The notes under the pieces: generated by a model | Databases searched by the model: none | The model's input: the letters and a program-made list of their open reading frames with translations, nothing else | What the model was told of the DNA's origin: nothing | Origin: Betaproteobacteria bacterium | Lineage (GTDB): Bacteria > Pseudomonadota > Gammaproteobacteria > Burkholderiales > Casimicrobiaceae | Assembly: GCA_016717855.1 (NCBI GenBank) | Contig: JADKEV010000021.1 | Span: forward strand, 51,076 to 115,075 | DNA length: 64,000 bases | Reading direction: 5' to 3' | Shown here: in pieces, positions 23,532 to 32,335 of the stretch | Numbering within the stretch: the first letter of the stretch is position 1 | How the letters are laid out: each line of letters opens with the position of its first letter | Program-made: the position numbers and the translations under genes

Positions 23532-23727
23532 CGGGTCATTGTCGGCGCGCGAAACCGGCCTGCATTGACCGGAATCAACTGCCGGCAAGTTTCGTCGCGG
23601 CGCACAACGATCGCCGCTTCCGGGACGTCGATCCCGCGCCGGTTCCCGTTTGCGCTGCCGCTTGACGCGGCGCAGCGAATTCAAGCCGTAACGAGCGTTC
23701 CGATTTCCGCAAGGTTCTGCCTCGCCG

Positions 23728-23741
23728 TTGATCCATATCAA
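23728..23741. promoter_or_regulatory. Perfect FNR/ANR/DNR-type box
   Basis: TTGATCCATATCAA matches the FNR consensus TTGAT-N4-ATCAA exactly. It lies 90 bases before the octaheme cytochrome ATG; a TAGGAT hexamer at 23760-23765 is at roughly the spacing of an activated promoter. It may act in both directions. The rest of 23532-23831 shows no gene. Confidence 0.75.
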
Positions 23742-23831
23742 CACCATTTTCGCTGGTAGTAGGATAGTCAAGCAACTAATTAACTAATAGCGTAAGAACA
23801 GTCGAAGTACCGTCATGTTTGGGGATGTCTC

Positions 23832-25457
23832 ATGAAAACCGCGTTGACCCGGATCGCACTCCTGATGTGCTGTGCCGGCTGGCTGGCGGCGGCCGGTTCC
23901 GCCCTTGCCGACGAAGCGAAGCCGGAAGCCAAGCCGCTCAAGCTCACCACCACCGCCGATCACACCAAGTTCAAGGAACTGCAGAGAGAGTTCAAGTCCG
24001 GACCCGAGGTGACCAGGGCGTGCCTGGCCTGCCACACCGAGGCGGCCGGCCAGATTCATCGGACCAAGCACTGGAAGTGGGAGTACCTGAATCCAGACAC
24101 GCAGCAAGTGCTGGGCAAGAAGACCATCGTCAACAACTTCTGCATTTCCATCGCCTCCAACCAGGCCGCCTGCAACAGTTGCCATGTCGGCTACGGATGG
24201 AAGGACAACAACTTCGACTTCACGTCCGAAGAGAACGTCGACTGTATCGTGTGCCACGACACGACAGGCAACTACACCAAGCCGTCGGGACTGGCGGGCA
24301 ACGTCGTCACGAAGGAAATGGAGTTCCCGCCCGGCTCGGGCAAGATCCTCAAGGCCATCGACCTGACCAAGATCGCGCAGAAGGTCGGCAAGTCCAGCCG
24401 CGACACCTGCGGCGCCTGCCACTTCTTCGGCGGCGGCGGCGACGGCGTCAAGCACGGCGACCTCGACAGTTCGATGTCCGCGCCCGAAAAGGCGCTCGAC
24501 GTGCACATGGACGCCACCGGCCTCGACTTCACCTGCGCGACCTGCCACAAGGCGTCCAGCCACGATGTCGCCGGCAGCCGCTACACGCCGCTGGCCAAGG
24601 ACACCAAGGGCGCGCACGTCAAGGGCAGGGCCGACAACGGCAATCCGGCGAGTTGCGTCGCCTGCCATGGCAATGGACCGCACAAGAAGGAAGTCCGCCT
24701 GAACGAGCACACGGCGAAGGTCGCCTGCCAGACCTGCCACATCCCGTCCTACGCGCGCGGCGGCATCGCCACCAAGATGACGTGGGACTGGTCGACCGCC
24801 GGCCAGGTCGACGCGGAGGGCAAGCAGATCACGCGGAAGGACGCGAAGGGCCGCATCACGTACGAATCGCGCAAGGGCGATTTCACGCTGGCCGAAAACG
24901 TCATCCCCGAGTACGCGTGGTTCAACGGCCACGTCCAGTACACGCTGCTCACCGACAAGATCGAAAAGACCGATCAGCGCACGCCGATCAACAAGATGGG
25001 CGGCAGCGCCACCGACGGCAAGTCGCTGATCTGGCCGATGAAGGTGTTCCGCGGCGCGCAGCCCTACGATCCGGTCAACAAGACGCTGATCACGCCGCAC
25101 ACCGCCGGCAATGACGACACCGGCTTCTGGAAAAACCTGGCGTGGGACAAGGCCATACCGGTCGGCATGAAGGATTCGGGCGCGCCGTACTCCGGCAAGT
25201 TCGAGTTCATCAACACCGAAATGACGTGGCCGATCACGCACATGGTCGCGCCCAAGGAAAAGGCGCTGGGCTGCGTCGACTGCCACGCCAAGGCGGGCCG
25301 GCTGGCCGGCATCGAGGGCGTGTACCTGCCCGGCCGCGACGGCAGCAAGCTGGTCGACACCGCCGGCTGGACCATCGTCCTGCTGACCCTGGCCGGGGTG
25401 CTGGGCCATGGCTTGCTGCGCGTCATCAATCGCAAGAACCGGGGAGAACCCAAATGA
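23832..25457 (+). CDS. Octaheme c-type cytochrome, tetrathionate reductase family
   Basis: A 541-residue periplasmic protein with signal peptide (ending GSALADEAKP) and eight CxxCH haem sites in order: CLACH, CNSCH, CIVCH, CGACH, CATCH, CVACH, CQTCH, CVDCH. A C-terminal transmembrane helix (GWTIVLLTLAGVLGHGLL) anchors it. This is the octaheme tetrathionate reductase (OTR) family; the Shewanella enzyme reduces tetrathionate, nitrite and hydroxylamine in vitro. In this sulfur-oxidising setting it could act on tetrathionate, polysulfide or another sulfur compound in either direction. Its stop overlaps the cytochrome b start (ATGA). The upstream FNR box suggests induction at low oxygen. Confidence 0.9.
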   Translation: MKTALTRIALLMCCAGWLAAAGSALADEAKPEAKPLKLTTTADHTKFKELQREFKSGPEVTRACLACHTEAAGQIHRTKHWKWEYLNPDTQQVLGKKTIVNNFCISIASNQAACNSCHVGYGWKDNNFDFTSEENVDCIVCHDTTGNYTKPSGLAGNVVTKEMEFPPGSGKILKAIDLTKIAQKVGKSSRDTCGACHFFGGGGDGVKHGDLDSSMSAPEKALDVHMDATGLDFTCATCHKASSHDVAGSRYTPLAKDTKGAHVKGRADNGNPASCVACHGNGPHKKEVRLNEHTAKVACQTCHIPSYARGGIATKMTWDWSTAGQVDAEGKQITRKDAKGRITYESRKGDFTLAENVIPEYAWFNGHVQYTLLTDKIEKTDQRTPINKMGGSATDGKSLIWPMKVFRGAQPYDPVNKTLITPHTAGNDDTGFWKNLAWDKAIPVGMKDSGAPYSGKFEFINTEMTWPITHMVAPKEKALGCVDCHAKAGRLAGIEGVYLPGRDGSKLVDTAGWTIVLLTLAGVLGHGLLRVINRKNRGEPK

Positions 25458-26050
25458 CCGACCGTGTCTATGTCTTCAAGGCCTTCGAGCGCTTCTGGCA
25501 CTGGTCGCAGGCCGGCCTGATCATCTTCCTGCTGTTCACCGGCTTCGAAATCCACGGCACGTATCGCGCCCTTGGCTTCGAGCGCGCGGTGAGCTATCAC
25601 GCCATCGCCGCCTGGTCGCTGGTGGGGCTGTGGATCTTCGCCATCTTCTGGCACCTGACGACCGGCGAATGGCGGCACTACATCCCGACGCTGGACAAGA
25701 TCACCGTGATCGCGAAGTACTACTCGTCGGGGATCTTCAGGCACGAGCCGCATCCGTTCCGGCCGACCCTGCAGAACAAGCACAATCCGCTGCAGCGGCT
25801 GACCTACCTGCTGATCCTCACGCTGCTCAGCCCGCTGCTCTGGATCACCGGCTGGCTCATGTTCTTCTACGCCGGCTGGCCGGCATGGGGCCTGGGCTGG
25901 CTCCAGCTGCAATGGATCGCCACCGCCCACACCATCGGGGCCTTCCTGATGCTCGCCTTCCTGATCTCGCATCTCTATCTCGCTACCACCGGCCACCGGA
26001 TCACCTCGCAGGTCAAGGCGATGGTCACCGGCTGGGAAGAAGTCGCATAG
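25454..26050 (+). CDS. Cytochrome b561/HydC-type membrane subunit
   Basis: A 198-residue membrane protein with four transmembrane helices and matching histidine pairs: FERFWHWSQAGLIIFLLFTG, SYHAIAAWSLVGLWIFAIFW then HLTTGEW, and at the end TAHTIGAFLMLAFLISHLYL. It belongs to the b561/HydC/Ni-Fe hydrogenase cytochrome b group, di-haem quinone-reactive subunits. It overlaps the octaheme gene by 4 bases and is its likely membrane electron partner, linking the periplasmic haems with the quinone pool. Confidence 0.85.
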   Translation: MTDRVYVFKAFERFWHWSQAGLIIFLLFTGFEIHGTYRALGFERAVSYHAIAAWSLVGLWIFAIFWHLTTGEWRHYIPTLDKITVIAKYYSSGIFRHEPHPFRPTLQNKHNPLQRLTYLLILTLLSPLLWITGWLMFFYAGWPAWGLGWLQLQWIATAHTIGAFLMLAFLISHLYLATTGHRITSQVKAMVTGWEEVA

Positions 26051-26082
26051 AGGTCACCACCTTCGTCACCGAGGAGTCAACC

Positions 26083-26476
26083 ATGAAACTTTCCCCTACG
26101 CTCGCCGCCACCGCCGTCCTGACGCTGCTCGGCATCTCGTTCGCGGCCCAGGCCTACGACGCCGACTGGAAGCGCGGCCGCATCTATTACCGCAGCGTTT
26201 GCACCTCGTGCCACGTGGCATCGCCGATCGGCGCGATCAATCCGAGCACCAAGACCAAGGCCGAGTGGACTGCCTACCTGGCCGCCGACAAGCACGCCAA
26301 GGGCAAGGACACGGTCAAGGTGTACGTGAGCAAAGGCGTACCGGGTCAGCATCAAGACGGGCAACAAGGCGGCGGAGAAATTCATCGACACGCCGGAGCA
26401 GGAATTGTCCGATGACATCAAGGCCTTCCTGATCAAGGGCGCCAAGGACGGCGACTCGCCGGCCAGCTGCAGCTGA
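26083..26476 (+). pseudogene. Monohaem cytochrome c, one-base frameshift
   Basis: Start MKLSPTLAATAVLTLLGISF with cleavage after AQA, then one haem site CTSCH near residue 47. The frame runs to VKVYVSKG and is shifted by an extra G at about 26337 (GGCGTACCGG for GGCTACCGG). The next frame completes YRVSIKTGNKAAEKFIDTPE and AFLIKGAKDGDSPASCS with a stop at 26476 that overlaps the YeeE start (TGATG). The perfect coupling argues for one real gene of about 130 residues and a sequencing error. It would carry electrons to or from the octaheme/cytochrome b pair. Confidence 0.8.
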
Positions 26477-27720
26477 TGAGCACCGTTACCGCTCCTGGCT
26501 GGCGCACCGGCTTCAGCGCCGACTACGAGTCGGTCTTCGTCAAGCCGTGGTCGCCCTACGTCGGCGGCATCCTGCTGGTGATGGTCATCATCGGCCTGAT
26601 GCTCAACGGCCTGGTCTGGGGCGTGTTCGGGGGCGTCAAGTACTGGGGCGACTGGTTCAACAACCTGATCGGCCTCGGCCCGCTGCTCGGCGTGCCGCAC
26701 GAACTCGAGAGCTTCACGCTGCACCGGATGTCGCTGATGAACATCATGCTGGTGCTGGGCGCGTTCTCGGCGGCGCTGTTGTCGCGGCAGTTCAGTCCCA
26801 ATCGCCCGCCGCCGCTGGAGTACGTCTGGGCGGCCCTGGGCGGCAGCCTGCTTGGCATCGGCGCGGCGCTGGCCGGCGGCTGCACCACCGGCGGCTTTTT
26901 CAACCCGGTGCTGCACGCGTCTCCGGCGGGCTGGGCGATGTGGGCCGGCCTGCTCGCGGGCGCCGCCATCGGCTTGAAGCTGCTGCTGTGGACGCTCGAG
27001 CACATCCAGTGGGGCACCACGGCGCCGCCGGCGCTCGACGTGCCGGAACCCATCTCGCGCAACTATCCATTGCTGGGCCTGGCCGTCGCCGCCGGCGTGC
27101 TGATCTGGGCCACGCAATGGTACGGATCCGCCGACGAGAAGCTCGCCGCCCGCGCCGTGATCGTCGTGGCCGGCTTCGCCATCGGCTTCGTGATGCACCG
27201 CTCGCGGTTGTGCTTCGCCCGTGCGTTCCGCGAGCCGTTCATGACCGCCGAGGGCGACATGACCAAGGCCGTGATCCTGGCGCTGGCGATCGGGATGCCG
27301 ATCGCCGCGCTGCTGTTCGAAAAGAAGGTGATCGATCCGTACCTCGCCATCCCCGCGACGTTCTGGATCGGATCGCTGGCGGGCGGCCTGATCTTCGGCA
27401 TCGGCATGGTGTTTGCCGGCGGCTGCGCGTCGGGTTCGCTGTGGCGGATGGGCGAGGGCCACTTCAAGCTGTGGGTGACGATGTTCTTCTTCGCCTGGAT
27501 GGGCTCGACCGCCAGCGCCCTGTTCAGGAAGGCGGGCCTGACTGCCATCGACGAGACGAATGTCGAGACTTACGAAGTGACTGGTGTCGGCTTTCAGGCT
27601 TACCTGCCTGAAATGCTCGGCAGCTGGGGCTGGGCGCTGCTGATCGGCGGCGGCCTGCTGCTGCTCTGGTATGCGTGGGTCCGTTACAACGAGACCACCG
27701 AAAAATTTACCCTGATGTAG
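26476..27720 (+). CDS. YeeE/YedE-family sulfur transporter
   Basis: A 414-residue inner-membrane protein with ten or so hydrophobic helices and two internal-repeat signature loops, LAGGCTTGGFFNPVLHAS near residue 135 and FAGGCASGSLWRMGEGH near 315. A conserved cysteine lies in each GGC motif, plus HRSRLCFARAFREP. The family (TsuA in bacteria) takes up thiosulfate through a chain of cysteines. Its start overlaps the cytochrome c stop, and a rhodanese follows 9 bases after its end, so imported sulfur probably meets that enzyme. Confidence 0.9.
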   Translation: MSTVTAPGWRTGFSADYESVFVKPWSPYVGGILLVMVIIGLMLNGLVWGVFGGVKYWGDWFNNLIGLGPLLGVPHELESFTLHRMSLMNIMLVLGAFSAALLSRQFSPNRPPPLEYVWAALGGSLLGIGAALAGGCTTGGFFNPVLHASPAGWAMWAGLLAGAAIGLKLLLWTLEHIQWGTTAPPALDVPEPISRNYPLLGLAVAAGVLIWATQWYGSADEKLAARAVIVVAGFAIGFVMHRSRLCFARAFREPFMTAEGDMTKAVILALAIGMPIAALLFEKKVIDPYLAIPATFWIGSLAGGLIFGIGMVFAGGCASGSLWRMGEGHFKLWVTMFFFAWMGSTASALFRKAGLTAIDETNVETYEVTGVGFQAYLPEMLGSWGWALLIGGGLLLLWYAWVRYNETTEKFTLM

Positions 27721-27729
27721 GAAACCGCC

Positions 27730-28887
27730 ATGAAAACCAAACGTTGCACACTGCTTGTTGCCCTCGTCGCGAGCCTGGCTGTCACGCCGCTCGTCTATCC
27801 GACCGCCGCGCTGGGCGCCGATGCCCCGGCGATCCAGGTCAGGGAAGGTTATTACAAGGCGCTGGTCGATTTCGACTTCATGCGCCAGAACGTGGACATC
27901 CCGCTGAAGAAGGGCGTGATGATCATCGACTCGCGCCCGGCCGCACGCCAATACGATCCGGGCCATATTCCCGGCGCGGTGAACATCCCCGACACCCAGT
28001 TCGACAAGCAGGTCGCGAAGCTGCCGGCGGACAAGTCGACGCTGCTGCTCTTCTACTGCGGCGGGTTCGAATGCATGCTCAGCCACAACTCGGCGTTCAA
28101 GGCCGAGAAGCTCGGCTATCCGAACGTCAAGGTCTACCCGGCCGGCATGCCCGACTGGAAGGCGAAGAGCCCGATGATCTCGGTATCTGCCGCGCACATC
28201 AAGAAGCTGATCGACGACAAGGCCGCGTACATGCTGATCGACGCGCGACCCAAACGCGTCGCCGACAAGGGGATGATCCCGACCGCCGTGAACATCTCCG
28301 ACACCGACTTCGACAAGAACGTGGCCATGCTGCCGGCCGACAAGGCGACGCCGCTGATCTACTACTGCGGCGGCCTCGAATGCGTGCTCTCCGACAAGTC
28401 CGCGGAGAAGGCCCGCAAGCTCGGCTACACGACGGTCCTGACCTACCCGCCGGGCTACCCGGAATGGGAAGAGCTGTTCGGCGGGCCCGCCTCGGCCTCG
28501 GCGGCACCGGCGACGACCGTCGCCGCGGCGCAACCAGCCGCGGCCCTGGTGCCGGGGAAAGAAAAGGGCTCGGTCACCGTCGCCTCGTTCGAGACGGTCT
28601 GGAAATCGAATCCGGGTTCGCTGATGCTGATCGACGTGCGTGACCCGAAAGAGTTCGCCGCAGGCACGATCAAGGGCGCGGTCAACCTGCCGATCAACGA
28701 CCTCGAAAAGAAAATCGCCACGCTGCCCATGGACAAGCCCGTCGTCTTCATCTGCGGCACGGGCGCCCGCTCCGGCGAGGCCTACGACACGGTGAAGCTG
28801 CTGGCCGCGCAGGTGCAGGCCTACTTCCTCGACGCCGACATCAAGTTCGCCGCCAACGACGTCTACACGATCACCGCAAAGAAGTAA
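27730..28887 (+). CDS. Exported protein with three rhodanese domains
   Basis: A 385-residue protein with a signal peptide (LLVALVASLAVTPLVYPTAA) and three rhodanese-like domains. Domains 1 and 2 are close relatives with active-site loops YCGGFECMLS near residue 112 and YCGGLECVLS near 215; each carries two cysteines. Domain 3, after an Ala/Pro linker near residue 265, has ICGTGARSG near 345, the classic CxxGxRS loop. Rhodaneses carry persulfide sulfur; a periplasmic triple-domain form behind YeeE fits sulfur relay to the transporter or to the octaheme protein. A strong hairpin ends the operon. Confidence 0.85.
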   Translation: MKTKRCTLLVALVASLAVTPLVYPTAALGADAPAIQVREGYYKALVDFDFMRQNVDIPLKKGVMIIDSRPAARQYDPGHIPGAVNIPDTQFDKQVAKLPADKSTLLLFYCGGFECMLSHNSAFKAEKLGYPNVKVYPAGMPDWKAKSPMISVSAAHIKKLIDDKAAYMLIDARPKRVADKGMIPTAVNISDTDFDKNVAMLPADKATPLIYYCGGLECVLSDKSAEKARKLGYTTVLTYPPGYPEWEELFGGPASASAAPATTVAAAQPAAALVPGKEKGSVTVASFETVWKSNPGSLMLIDVRDPKEFAAGTIKGAVNLPINDLEKKIATLPMDKPVVFICGTGARSGEAYDTVKLLAAQVQAYFLDADIKFAANDVYTITAKK

Positions 28888-28911
28888 CCACCCGCCCGTC
28901 GCTGAATGACT

Positions 28912-28933
28912 GCGGCGCCCTCCTGGGCGCCGC
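28912..28933. terminator. Hairpin between convergent rhodanese and fccB genes
   Basis: GCGGCGCCC, a 4-base TCCT loop and GGGCGCCGC form a perfect 9-bp GC-rich stem, 25 bases after the rhodanese stop and 66 before the end of the convergent flavocytochrome gene. No T run follows on plus, so a two-way or Rho-assisted terminator is likely. Confidence 0.65.
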
Positions 28934-28998
28934 ATCGCTTTGCGCGTCGGTACGCGGCGCCGGCGGCCATCCCGCGGCCGCCGGCGACCGGCAGCGGA

Positions 28999-30291
28999 TC
29001 AGGCGAGAGTGTCGGCCCAGATGTTGCGCGCCCAGGCGAGCGCGTATTGCCCTTCCAACTGGCTGGCGGCGGCGGATACGCCGCCGGCGCCCGCCACCGT
29101 CACCATCGTCTTCTGCGCCGCGTCGTAGCGGTGGACGCTGGCCACGTGCACCACGTCCGTGTCGCTGACGAAGCTGTAGCACGTGTTGGCGTAGATCGGG
29201 CTGTCGTTGGGGGTCTTGCCGGTCAAGAGCGAGACCACGGCCGCCGCGCAGGTCTTGCCGTGCTGGTTGGCCATGTGGCCGGACTTGGGCATCGCCGGGG
29301 CGCTCTGCGTCGCGTCGCCCAGCACGTGAATGTTCTTCGCCGCCTTCGCTTCGAAGGTCAGGAAGTCCACTTCGCACCAGCGCTTGTTGGCCGTTGCCAG
29401 TCCCGACTTGAGCGCGATGTCGCCCGCGCGCATGGCCGGAATGACGTTGAGGACGTCGGCCTTGAGATCGTTGGCGAACTCGAACTTCAGCGTGTTCGTG
29501 GCGGCGTCGACATCCGTCACCGTATGCTTGGGACGGTACTCGATGATGTCCTTGTAGCGATCGGCCCACGCCTTCTTGAACAGCGGGCCCTTGGAGGTCA
29601 CGTCGTCGTTCGCGTCCAGGATCAGCACCTTGGATTTCGGCTTGGCCTTGCTGAAATAGTGCGCCACCTGGCAGGCGCGCTCGTACGGGCCGGGCGGGCA
29701 GCGGTACGGGGCGAGCGGAATCGACAGCGCGTAGACGCCGCCGTCGCGCATCGCTTCGAGCTGTTGGCGCAGCGCCACCGTCTGCGCGCCGGCCTTCCAT
29801 GAATGCAGCACCTTGTCCTGCGCGCCGGGCCTGGCCATGCCCGGCAGCGTTTCCCACATGAAGTCGACGCCGGGCGAGAGAATCAGGCGGTCGTAGGGCA
29901 ATTCAGTGCCGCCGGCCAGCCGGACCAGCCGCTTGTCGGCGTCGATGGCGACGACCGTGTCGCGCACCAGCTTGACGCCATGGCGCCGGACCAGGTTGTC
30001 GTAGGGCGTCGTGATGTCGGCCATGGTCTTGCTGCCGCCCAGCACCAGATTGGAAATCGGGCACGAGATGAACGATGCGTTCGGCTCCACCAGCGTGACC
30101 TGGATGCCGCCGTCCGACCACATGCGGACGTACTTCGCGGCGGTCGCGCCGCCGTAGCCGCCGCCCACCACCACGACCCTGCTTCCGCTGCCGGTGCCGG
30201 TCGTCGCGCAACCCGCTACCAGGCCGAGCGTGCCGACGGCGCCCAGCGCCGAGACGGCGCCGACGGTTCGTACAAACTGACGTCGTTTCAT
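28999..30291 (-). CDS. fccB: Sulfide dehydrogenase (flavocytochrome c) flavoprotein subunit
   Basis: A 430-residue FCSD flavoprotein. The N-terminus is Tat-like (MKRRQFVRTVGAVSALGAVG), then the FAD fold VVVVGGGYGGATAAKYVRMW. Cysteines in FISCPISNLVL and in GNTCYSF-like YANTCYSFVSD correspond to the redox-active pair near the flavin. QSAPAMPKSGHMANQHGKTC is the conserved second FAD contact. The enzyme oxidises sulfide to sulfur/polysulfide in the periplasm and passes electrons to its cytochrome subunit, encoded 10 bases upstream. The start at 30291 is the only one that includes the Tat motif at the N-terminus. Confidence 0.9.
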   Translation of the reverse strand: MKRRQFVRTVGAVSALGAVGTLGLVAGCATTGTGSGSRVVVVGGGYGGATAAKYVRMWSDGGIQVTLVEPNASFISCPISNLVLGGSKTMADITTPYDNLVRRHGVKLVRDTVVAIDADKRLVRLAGGTELPYDRLILSPGVDFMWETLPGMARPGAQDKVLHSWKAGAQTVALRQQLEAMRDGGVYALSIPLAPYRCPPGPYERACQVAHYFSKAKPKSKVLILDANDDVTSKGPLFKKAWADRYKDIIEYRPKHTVTDVDAATNTLKFEFANDLKADVLNVIPAMRAGDIALKSGLATANKRWCEVDFLTFEAKAAKNIHVLGDATQSAPAMPKSGHMANQHGKTCAAAVVSLLTGKTPNDSPIYANTCYSFVSDTDVVHVASVHRYDAAQKTMVTVAGAGGVSAAASQLEGQYALAWARNIWADTLA

Positions 30292-30301
30292 GATGTGCCC
30301 C

Positions 30302-30604
30302 TTACTTTTTCTGCGCGGCGAAGTAGCCGGCCAGTTCTTCGAGTTGCGCGTCCGAATAGCCCTTGGAGAGCTGATGCATGACCGTCGCCGGCTTTGCGCC
30401 GGTCTTGAAGTCCAGCAACTTCTTGAGCAGCGCGTCCTTGGCCTGACCGGCCAGCGTATCCATGCCGGTTTGGGCGAAGCCTTCGGTGCCATGGCAATTG
30501 GCGCAGGCGGCCGCCATGCTGCGCACCGGCGATACCTCCGCGGCGGCCCAGGCCGACAGCCCGCACAGCGCCAGGCCCATCAACAATTCTCTCGATCGTT
30601 TCAT
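30302..30604 (-). CDS. Monohaem cytochrome c, probable FccB partner
   Basis: A 100-residue class I cytochrome with signal peptide (LLMGLALCGLSAWAAAEVSP) and one CANCH haem site near residue 34; the methionine ligand is plausibly M of ATVMHQLSKGYSD. LEELAGYFAAQKK is the usual C-terminal helix. FCSD cytochrome subunits (FccA) are often di-haem, so this is the shorter monohaem kind. Immediately upstream of fccB on the same strand, it is the expected electron acceptor for the flavoprotein. Confidence 0.85.
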   Translation of the reverse strand: MKRSRELLMGLALCGLSAWAAAEVSPVRSMAAACANCHGTEGFAQTGMDTLAGQAKDALLKKLLDFKTGAKPATVMHQLSKGYSDAQLEELAGYFAAQKK

Positions 30605-30745
30605 GCTGGTCTCCTTGTATTGCCGAACTTCGGGTTGCGTTTCTGTTCTCAAAAAAACGTTTGATCACAAGGGCATCCGCCCCCCGGTGCACGGAAAGCA
30701 TAGCAGGCATCCGCGCGCCGTTGGACCATTGCGCGCAGGGTTTTC

Positions 30746-31903
30746 TCAAGCGGCCGGTCCGGCTTGACTTATCTCAAGCCGACTCGACTCCCGCTCTTCC
30801 CGCCAGTACAGATACTTCATCGTCGCCGCGGCCCCGGCAATGATCGCGAGCAGCGTGATGATCGATCCCAGCGCCAGCGTCGAGAGGCCGGTCACGCCTT
30901 GCCCGATCGTGCAGCCCAGCGCGGTGACGCCGCCGAAACCCATCAGCACGCCGCCCAGCAGGTGATTGCGCGTGTCGCCGGCCGAGGCGAAGCCCTCGAG
31001 GCTGAAGGTCCGGGTCGCGATCGCGTAGGCGAACGAGCCGGCGACGATGCCCAGCGCCGAGGCGATGCCGAAGGTCATGCCGAGCGACTTGTCGGTCCAC
31101 AGCATGAACAGTTCGAGCCCGTAGGCGGCGGGTGCGACGAAGCTGAACGATTCCGCGGCCCGGGTATTGGTGGCGAAGTAGACCATTTCCAGCGTCTCCG
31201 GATTCTCGCCGAAGCCCAGGTGTCCCGACACGTACCAGCCGGCAGTGACCAGCAGCCCTATCGCCACTCCACCCAGAATCTGGTTCCGGTTCCTGCGGAA
31301 GCGGGCGTCCCTGAACACGAAGAGCAGCAGGGCGCCGGCGAGCACCGCGGCCGTCGCCACCACGGCGGTCCGCGGCGCCACGCCCGCCAGCCCGGCGAGC
31401 AGCGACGGCAGGTCCTGGCCGCGCATCCCGTGCGCGCCGAGGTTGATCGCCACGGGGTCGAGCCAGCTTGCCCGCCACTGCCCGAACAGGCCCTTGATGG
31501 TTGCGTACGCCGTGATGGCGACGACGAGCAGCACGACCAGCGAACGCAGGCTGCCGCCGCCGACGCGGATCAGCGTCTTGTTGACGCAGCCGGAGCCGAG
31601 GGTCATCCCGATGCCGAAGCACAGGCCGCCGACGATCGAGGACAGCCAGGTCAGATTGGGCCGCTGGTAGATTGACTTCGAGAGGTCCACCAGGCCCGCG
31701 GCGTGCAGGGCATTGGCGCCGATGATGGCGATCGCCATGGCCAGCAGCCACATCCGCATGCGGCCCCAATTGCCCATGTTGACCACGTCGGAGACGGCGC
31801 CCATGGTGCAGAAGTTGGTCTTGGCGGCCACCGCGCCGAAGAGCACGGCGAGGCCGAAGCCGCTCCATACCACCAGGGCCGTCAGGTTCGTGCCGGCGTC
31901 CAC
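30746..31903 (-). CDS. YeeE/YedE-family sulfur transporter (second)
   Basis: A 385-residue membrane protein of the YeeE/YedE (TsuA) family: AAKTNFCTMGAVSDVVNMGN near residue 30, GMTLGSGCVNKTLIRVGGGS near 95 and ALGCTIGQGVTGLSTLALGS near 335 carry the conserved cysteines. The start is a GTG at 31903 with AGGGGGA seven bases before it; family members begin with a similar 'tnltaLVvWsGF'. It precedes cytochrome c and fccB on the same strand with a 141-base gap, so sulfur import and sulfide oxidation may be co-regulated. The promoter side runs into an abnormal G/C block. Confidence 0.85.
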   Translation of the reverse strand: MDAGTNLTALVVWSGFGLAVLFGAVAAKTNFCTMGAVSDVVNMGNWGRMRMWLLAMAIAIIGANALHAAGLVDLSKSIYQRPNLTWLSSIVGGLCFGIGMTLGSGCVNKTLIRVGGGSLRSLVVLLVVAITAYATIKGLFGQWRASWLDPVAINLGAHGMRGQDLPSLLAGLAGVAPRTAVVATAAVLAGALLLFVFRDARFRRNRNQILGGVAIGLLVTAGWYVSGHLGFGENPETLEMVYFATNTRAAESFSFVAPAAYGLELFMLWTDKSLGMTFGIASALGIVAGSFAYAIATRTFSLEGFASAGDTRNHLLGGVLMGFGGVTALGCTIGQGVTGLSTLALGSIITLLAIIAGAAATMKYLYWREERESSRLEISQAGPAA

Positions 31904-31951
31904 GCGTCCCCCTGGCCCGGAGTGGTTGCGTCTGCGCGCGCGAGCGGCCCA

Positions 31952-32335
31952 CCCGGCCGCCCCCGGGGGCCCCCGGGCGCCCCCCCCCGGCGGCCCGGCC
32001 CGGCCGGCCCCGGCGCGCCCCGCCGGCCCGGGGCCCGCCGCGCGCCGCGCCGCCCCCCCCCCGCCCGCCCCGCCCCCCCCCCCCGCCGCGCGGGCGGGGG
32101 GCCCGCCGCGCCCCCGGGGGGCCCGGGGGCGCCGGTCCCGGGCCCGGCCGGGGGGGGGGGCCCCCGCGCCCCCCCGCCCCGCCGCGGGCCCCGCCCCCCC
32201 GGCCCCCCCCCCCCGCCCCCGGCCCCGGCCGCGCGCCGCGCGCCCCCCCCCCGCGGGGGGGGCCCGCCCCCGGCCCCCCGCCCCCCCGCCCCCCGCCCCC
32301 CCCCCCCCCGCCCCCGCCGGCGGGCGCCCCCCCCC
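31952..32335. other. 384-base block with a single T and no A
   Basis: Apart from one T at 32136 all bases are G or C, with long C runs. It lies between the second YeeE gene and the qmo operon, exactly where both promoters should be. Flanks return to ordinary composition at once. It resembles the block at 10534-10890, and I take it as a likely consensus artefact hiding real intergenic sequence. Bases 32336-32562 contain no gene. Confidence 0.9.
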
